Shown here one piece after another: positions 4,558 to 8,580 of a stretch of DNA of 8,580 bases (the first letter of the stretch is position 1; each line of letters opens with the position of its first letter). The translations under genes were made by a program, and so were the position numbers. Below the pieces are notes generated by a model. That model saw only the letters and a program-made list of their open reading frames with translations, searched no databases and was not told where the DNA came from. Source of the DNA: Bryobacterales bacterium (GTDB lineage: Bacteria; Acidobacteriota; Terriglobia; Bryobacterales; Bryobacteraceae); assembly GCA_009697495.1 (NCBI GenBank), contig SHUN01000099.1:1-8580 (forward strand), written 5' to 3'.

Positions 4558-6534
4558 ATGTTTTCAAAAATATACCTCCTCGTGGCCATTTCCCTTCAAG
4601 CCCAACCCGTTCTCGACCGCGCCTACACCGCCCTCCGGGAGCAGGATTACGACCAAGCCATCCTCCTCTTCCAACAAGGCCTTGCCGCCGACCCCTCCAA
4701 AACCGCCCCCCGCAAAGACCTCGCCTACACCCTTCTCAAAATCGGCGACACCGAAGCCGCCCGCGATCAATTCGCCGAAGCCATGCGCCGCGATCCCGCC
4801 GATCACCACGTCGCCCTCGAATTCGCCTTCCTCGCCTACGAAACCAAACAGCCCATCCCCGCCCGCCGCGTCTTCGACCGCCTCCGCCGCCTCGGCAACG
4901 CCACCGCCGAACAGGCCTTCCAAAACATCGACACCCCCCTTATAGACGGCATCGCCCGGTGGCAGCAGGCCCTGAAAGAAATCCCCGATAACTTCTCCGG
5001 CCATGAAGAACTAGCCAAACTCGCCGAACTCCGCGACGACTCCGATCTCGCCGCCATCCACTACGAACGCGCCTGGCAACTCAAGCCCGGCTACCGCGTC
5101 CTGCTCCTCGATCTTGGCCGCGTTTACACCAACGCCGGCCGCGCCCCAGACGCCCACGCCGCCCTCCTCGCCGCTTCCCGAGGCGCCGAACCGCGCGTCG
5201 CCGAACATGCCCGCGAACTCCTGAACCCCCGTTACCCCTTCGTCTACGAGTTCCAACGCGCCCTCGCACTCGACCCCTCCAACACCGATCTCCGCCGTGA
5301 ACTCGCCTACCTCCACCTCGAAATGCAGGCCAAGCCCGAAGCCGAAAAAGAGTTCGCCGCGATCGTCAAAGCCGCCCCCGCCGATCTCCTCTCCACCGCT
5401 CAACTTGGCTTCCTCAAACTCGCCCGCCAGGATACCGCCGCCGCGCTCTCTCTCCTCGACAAAGTTCTCAAAGGCGACGACGACGACCTCTCCGACCGCG
5501 TTCGAATCGCCCTCAAAATGCCCAAAACCCTTCGCCGCCGCCCCGTAACTCCCCGCGCCGAAGTAACAATCGAGGCCAAAGTCCTCGCCGAAAAATCCTA
5601 CCACAAGGGTTATATGAAGGATGCCCTCAAATACCTCACCATCGCCCACGAAAGTGATCCCCTCGACTTCGACGTCATGCTCCGGCTCGGCTGGGCCAAC
5701 AATATCCTCAAAAACGATAACGACGCCGTTCGCTGGTTTGACCTCGCCCGCCGCGCCCCCGACAACAAAATCGCCGCCGAAGCCCACAACGCCTACAAAA
5801 ATCTCGCATCCGGCCACTCCCTCCTGAAAACGACGTTCTGGGCCCTCCCCATGTTCAGCTCCCGCTGGCAGGACGTCTTCGCCTACAGCCAACTGAAGAC
5901 CGAAATCAAACTCGCCAGCCTCCCCATCAAGCCCTATTTCAGCGCCCGCCTCCTCGGCGACGCCCGCGGCATTGAACGTTCACGCACCACCACCGCCAAC
6001 CCCCAATACCTCTCCGAAAGCGCCGCCATTTTAGGCGTCGGCCTCGCTACACCCGTTAAAAACGGAGTCTCCGCCTGGGCCGAAGCCGGCACCGCGCTAA
6101 GCTATCGGAGCCGTACGGACCAAGCCCGCGCCGCGCCCGACTTCCGAGGCGGCCTCGTCATCGCCCGACTCATCGGCAATCCATTAGGCGCCGAAAAGCC
6201 CGGCTGGTTCGCAGACACCGCCAACGATGCCGTCTTTGTCAGCCGCTTCAACAACGACATCATCCTCGTCAGCCAAAACAAGTTCGGATGGACACTCAAT
6301 CCCAACCTCCAAACCTTCGCCGCCGCCAACGTCAACACCGACGCCAAAAGCCAATATTGGGCCAATTTCGTCGAATTCGGCGCCGGAATCAGAACCCGCT
6401 GGGCCGCTCTCCCACCCAACGTCCATTTCACCCTCCAAGCACTCCGCGGCGTCTACACACGCAACGAAGGCAACCCGCGCCGCCCTAATTATTTCGACAT
6501 AAGAGCAGGATTCTGGTATGCCATCACCCGTTAG
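4558..6534 (+). CDS. Exported TPR protein with predicted C-terminal outer-membrane beta-barrel
   Basis: The start ATG 4558 gives 658 residues with a short N-terminal hydrophobic signal (about 4-14, IYLLVAISLQA); an open frame back to 4171 is antisense to gcdH and is rejected. There is no strong Shine-Dalgarno. Residues 17-420 are helical TPR-like repeats: clear units near 20-50, 53-83, 160-190, 245-275 and 350-400, with 'A...F..A...DP' patterns. Residues 425-658 lack TPRs and show alternating polar/aromatic strands ('IKPYFSARLLGDAR', 'VSAWAEAGTALSYRSRT', 'YWANFVEFGAGIRTRW', 'PNYFDIRAGFWYAITR') typical of a beta-barrel. The terminal aromatic-rich strand is typical of outer-membrane proteins, though the last residue is Arg, not Phe. 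TPR plus barrel is the layout of PgaA, PelB and AlgK/AlgE-type exopolysaccharide exporters, and of the N4 phage receptor NfrA. The overlapping downstream hydrolase-like gene favours the exopolysaccharide reading; no substrate can be named. Codons are strongly C-ending. Confidence 0.8.
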   Translation: MFSKIYLLVAISLQAQPVLDRAYTALREQDYDQAILLFQQGLAADPSKTAPRKDLAYTLLKIGDTEAARDQFAEAMRRDPADHHVALEFAFLAYETKQPIPARRVFDRLRRLGNATAEQAFQNIDTPLIDGIARWQQALKEIPDNFSGHEELAKLAELRDDSDLAAIHYERAWQLKPGYRVLLLDLGRVYTNAGRAPDAHAALLAASRGAEPRVAEHARELLNPRYPFVYEFQRALALDPSNTDLRRELAYLHLEMQAKPEAEKEFAAIVKAAPADLLSTAQLGFLKLARQDTAAALSLLDKVLKGDDDDLSDRVRIALKMPKTLRRRPVTPRAEVTIEAKVLAEKSYHKGYMKDALKYLTIAHESDPLDFDVMLRLGWANNILKNDNDAVRWFDLARRAPDNKIAAEAHNAYKNLASGHSLLKTTFWALPMFSSRWQDVFAYSQLKTEIKLASLPIKPYFSARLLGDARGIERSRTTTANPQYLSESAAILGVGLATPVKNGVSAWAEAGTALSYRSRTDQARAAPDFRGGLVIARLIGNPLGAEKPGWFADTANDAVFVSRFNNDIILVSQNKFGWTLNPNLQTFAAANVNTDAKSQYWANFVEFGAGIRTRWAALPPNVHFTLQALRGVYTRNEGNPRRPNYFDIRAGFWYAITR

Positions 6535-8580
6535 TCTCGCCATCCTAATCGCACTCGCCGTCCCCGCCGCCGAGCCATCCTTCCATTTCCACGTCGCCGG
6601 CGACGACCCCGGCCCCTGGCCCGCCATTTTCCAATCCATCGGAATGACCGCCGGCACCAACGGCGTCGCCAAAATAATCGTCCTCCCTGCCGGCACCCCC
6701 GCCGCTCCCGCCACTTGGCGCCCCCGCGTTGAGCAAGGCACTCTCCTCATCCTCGAAGGCAACTCCGAATTCGCCGCGTCCCTCGGCTTCACCCCAACAG
6801 AAAAACGAGTCCCAACTCGCCAAATTCGCGATTCCCACGACGAATCCCTTCCCATCGTCTGTGAACGCTCGCTCGATCTCTCCGTCTATACCGTCCCGCC
6901 GTCTGCCAAAATCTTCTCCCGCGAACGCTGGTCCAACGCCCCCATGGCCGCCGGTCTCCGCCTCGGCCGCGGCGCCGTCTTCTGGCTCAACGTCACCCCC
7001 GGCAAGAATGGCCACGAACGCTTTCCCTACATCCTGCAAGCCCTCACCACCCTTGGCCTCGAACCCCCGTTCAAATCCGGCCGCCTCTGGGCCTTCTTTG
7101 ACTCCTCCTACCGCCTCCGCGCCGACCCCGATTACCTCGCCGAACGCTGGCGCGCCGCCGGCATCGGAGCCATCCACGTCGCCGCCTGGCACTACTACGA
7201 CGCCGATCCCCAACGCGACGAATACCTCAACAAACTCATCGAAGCCGCCCACCGCCGCGCCATCCTCGTCTACGCCTGGGTCGAACTCCCCCACGTCTCC
7301 GAAAAATTCTGGGCCGATCACCCCGAATGGCGCGAAAAAACCGCCCTCCTCCAGGACGCCCAACTCGATTGGCGCAAACTCATGAACCTCGCCAATCCCC
7401 AATGCGCCAAAGAGGTGAAAAAAGGAATTGCCAATCTCGCCGACCGCTTCAACTGGGACGGCATGAACCTCGCCGAACTCTATTTCGAGTCTCTCGAAGG
7501 CATCGACAACCCCTCCCGCTTCACCCCCTTCAATGACGACGTCCGCGCCGAATTCCGCGCCCTCCACAACGCCGATCCCGTCGCCGTCGTCCGCGACAAA
7601 GCCCATCCCCTAATTAGCAAACTCCTCGAATTCCGCGCCGCACTGGCCCAACGGATGCAAGAAGACTGGCTCAACGAGCTAGCCATTATCAAACGCGCGA
7701 AGCCCCACATCGACATCGTCCTCACCCACGTCGACGACAAATTCGATACCCGTATGCGCGACGCCATCGGCGCCGAATCCGCCCGGCTTCTTCCCCAACT
7801 GGCCAAACACGACTTCACTTTCCTAATCGAAGACCCCGCCACCATCTGGCATCTTGGCCCCCAGCGCTATCCCCAAATCGCCGAAAAATACATCACCCCG
7901 CACCAGGACAAACTCGCCATCGACATCAACATCGTCGATCGCTACCAGGACGTCTATCCCACCAAACAACAGACCGGCGTCGAACTCTTCCAACTCGTCA
8001 ACATCGCCGCCCGCGCCTTCCCCCGCGTCGCCCTCTATTTCGAAAACTCCATCCGCAAAGTTGACCTCCCCCTCTTGGCGTCCAGCGCCGCCCGCGTCGA
8101 TCGCATCGACCGCGTTGCCGGCCGCCTTGTCATCGACTCCCAATTCGGCGTCGGCATTCCCTGGGCCGGTCCCGCCAAAGTCAACGGCCGTCTCTGGCCC
8201 GTTGCCAATCCCGACACTCTCTGGCTCCCGCCCGGCCCCGTCGCCATTGAGCCATCCCAATCCGCCCCGCCCCTCAGAATCCTCGATTTCAACGGTGATC
8301 TCAAAACCGCCTCCGCCCAAGCCGGCACCGTCGAAATCAGTTACAACTCCGCCCACCGCGCCATCGCTGTACTTGATCGCCTCCCTGCCTCCGTCGAAAT
8401 CGACGGCGCTCCGGCCATCCCCGAATGGCTGTATAGCCCAGGCCGCCACACCCTCCTGCTGCCCAAAGGCCAGCACATTGTGACTTTTCTGATTACCGGG
8501 CCGGCGCCGCCAGAAGTCCCGCGTTCTTCGCCGTCGGCGGCTGCCAAGCTCCCGTCGACTCCGCGTAATCCACACCCTTC
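6518..8580 (+). CDS. Exported glycoside-hydrolase-like TIM-barrel protein (partial, no stop in window)
   Basis: ATG 6518 lies inside the end of the TPR gene (17-nt overlap) with AGGA (6507-6510) 7 nt upstream, so translation is probably coupled. At least 687 residues are present. A signal peptide is visible at 1-18 (LAILIALAVPAAEP). Residues 20-185 look Rossmann-like or GATase/ThuA-like: 'GTLLILEGNSEFAASLGF', then 'GAVFWLNVTPGKNGHERFPY'. Residues 188-515 show the strand rhythm of a TIM barrel: 'GRLWAFFDSSYRL', 'IGAIHVAAWHYYD', 'AILVYAWVELPHV', 'WDGMNLAELYFES', 'HIDIVLTHVDDKF', 'DFTFLIEDPATIW', 'KLAIDINIVDRY', 'RVALYFENSI'. Candidate catalytic acids at strand ends are E256, E320/E324, E438 and E509. 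A beta-rich tail follows (about 520-662). From about 663 the sequence becomes low-complexity and codon use changes, so the true end is likely near. It is not assigned to a named GH family. A role in trimming the exported glycan (PgaB/PelA-like) is inferred from the gene pair. Confidence 0.7.
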   Translation, partial: MPSPVSLAILIALAVPAAEPSFHFHVAGDDPGPWPAIFQSIGMTAGTNGVAKIIVLPAGTPAAPATWRPRVEQGTLLILEGNSEFAASLGFTPTEKRVPTRQIRDSHDESLPIVCERSLDLSVYTVPPSAKIFSRERWSNAPMAAGLRLGRGAVFWLNVTPGKNGHERFPYILQALTTLGLEPPFKSGRLWAFFDSSYRLRADPDYLAERWRAAGIGAIHVAAWHYYDADPQRDEYLNKLIEAAHRRAILVYAWVELPHVSEKFWADHPEWREKTALLQDAQLDWRKLMNLANPQCAKEVKKGIANLADRFNWDGMNLAELYFESLEGIDNPSRFTPFNDDVRAEFRALHNADPVAVVRDKAHPLISKLLEFRAALAQRMQEDWLNELAIIKRAKPHIDIVLTHVDDKFDTRMRDAIGAESARLLPQLAKHDFTFLIEDPATIWHLGPQRYPQIAEKYITPHQDKLAIDINIVDRYQDVYPTKQQTGVELFQLVNIAARAFPRVALYFENSIRKVDLPLLASSAARVDRIDRVAGRLVIDSQFGVGIPWAGPAKVNGRLWPVANPDTLWLPPGPVAIEPSQSAPPLRILDFNGDLKTASAQAGTVEISYNSAHRAIAVLDRLPASVEIDGAPAIPEWLYSPGRHTLLLPKGQHIVTFLITGPAPPEVPRSSPSAAAKLPSTPRNPHP
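8493..8580 (-). CDS. Possible C-terminal tail of a convergent gene (partial)
   Basis: A minus-strand frame open from the right edge ends at TAA (8495-8493). Its 28 visible residues (KGVDYAESTGAWQPPTAKNA then GLLAAPAR) use G-ending codons (GCG, CCG, ACG, AAG), like the minus-strand gcdH gene. The overlapping plus-strand frame loses its C-ending codon habit at the same point. This suggests the minus frame is the real one here, overlapping the tail of the hydrolase-like gene. No family is recognised and too little is visible for certainty. Confidence 0.35.
   Translation of the reverse strand, partial: KGVDYAESTGAWQPPTAKNAGLLAAPAR

Noticed and set aside
5011..5892. Long Gly/Glu/Val-rich minus-strand open frame
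   Set aside because: It is the mirror of the C-ending codons of the TPR gene (GGC/GCC/CTC read backwards) and has no family likeness.
6545..7606. 353-codon minus-strand open frame, with another at 7823-8575
   Set aside because: Both are low-complexity Gly/Glu/Val shadows of the plus-strand hydrolase-like gene, which has a signal peptide, a ribosome binding site and domain structure.
1..8580. CRISPR array, rRNA or replication origin
   Set aside because: No regularly spaced repeats, rRNA-like sequence or DnaA-box cluster was seen on reading both strands.

Overview
The window reads as a high-GC Gram-negative chromosome, most likely an acidobacterium of the Bryobacterales/Solibacter type. This is an inference from the feel of the proteins (SecG with a proline-rich tail, TPR/beta-barrel outer-membrane protein, strongly C-ending codons); no rRNA or marker gene settles it. 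It splits into an accessory half (1-2680) and a more chromosome-like half (2681-8580).

Accessory half. At the left edge, on the minus strand, the beginning of a probable IS66-like insertion sequence (1-185) appears to cut off a KAP-family P-loop NTPase whose N-terminal ~142 codons remain (186-611). Upstream of it on the same strand is a DUF433 / DUF5615 (PIN-like, Mut7-C-like) toxin-antitoxin-type pair (1286-1618 and 732-1289). The DUF5615 gene carries a 174-bp miniature inverted-repeat element (903-1076) with 19-bp terminal inverted repeats and a 6-bp target duplication. Because 174+6=180, the reading frame is preserved and 60 residues are spliced into the protein. Divergently, on the plus strand, lies a HigB/HigA-type toxin-antitoxin pair (1730-2035, 2047-2361) whose toxin N-terminus looks damaged. 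A gene-free, remnant-like stretch (2362-2680) ends at a strong hairpin terminator.

Chromosomal half. On the minus strand, gcdH (glutaryl-CoA dehydrogenase), secG (Sec translocon subunit) and tRNA-Leu(GAG) lie in tight succession, ending at the hairpin terminator. The secG/tRNA-Leu(GAG) adjacency is the same as E. coli secG-leuU.

Divergent from gcdH, a plus-strand pair with a 17-nt gene overlap encodes an exported TPR plus predicted beta-barrel protein (4558-6534) and an exported protein with a Rossmann-like N-domain, a predicted TIM-barrel glycoside-hydrolase-like domain and a C-terminal beta-domain (6518 to beyond the right edge). The layout recalls the porin/hydrolase halves of synthase-dependent exopolysaccharide systems (PgaA/PgaB, PelB/PelA). 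This pair is the best candidate for an undescribed system, and the genes to the right of the window would decide it. A short minus-strand coding tail may converge on it at 8493-8580.

The plus strand is C-rich over G across both gcdH (minus) and the TPR/hydrolase pair (plus), so the skew follows the replication strand rather than transcription. It weakens or vanishes in the accessory half, in line with more recent acquisition there.
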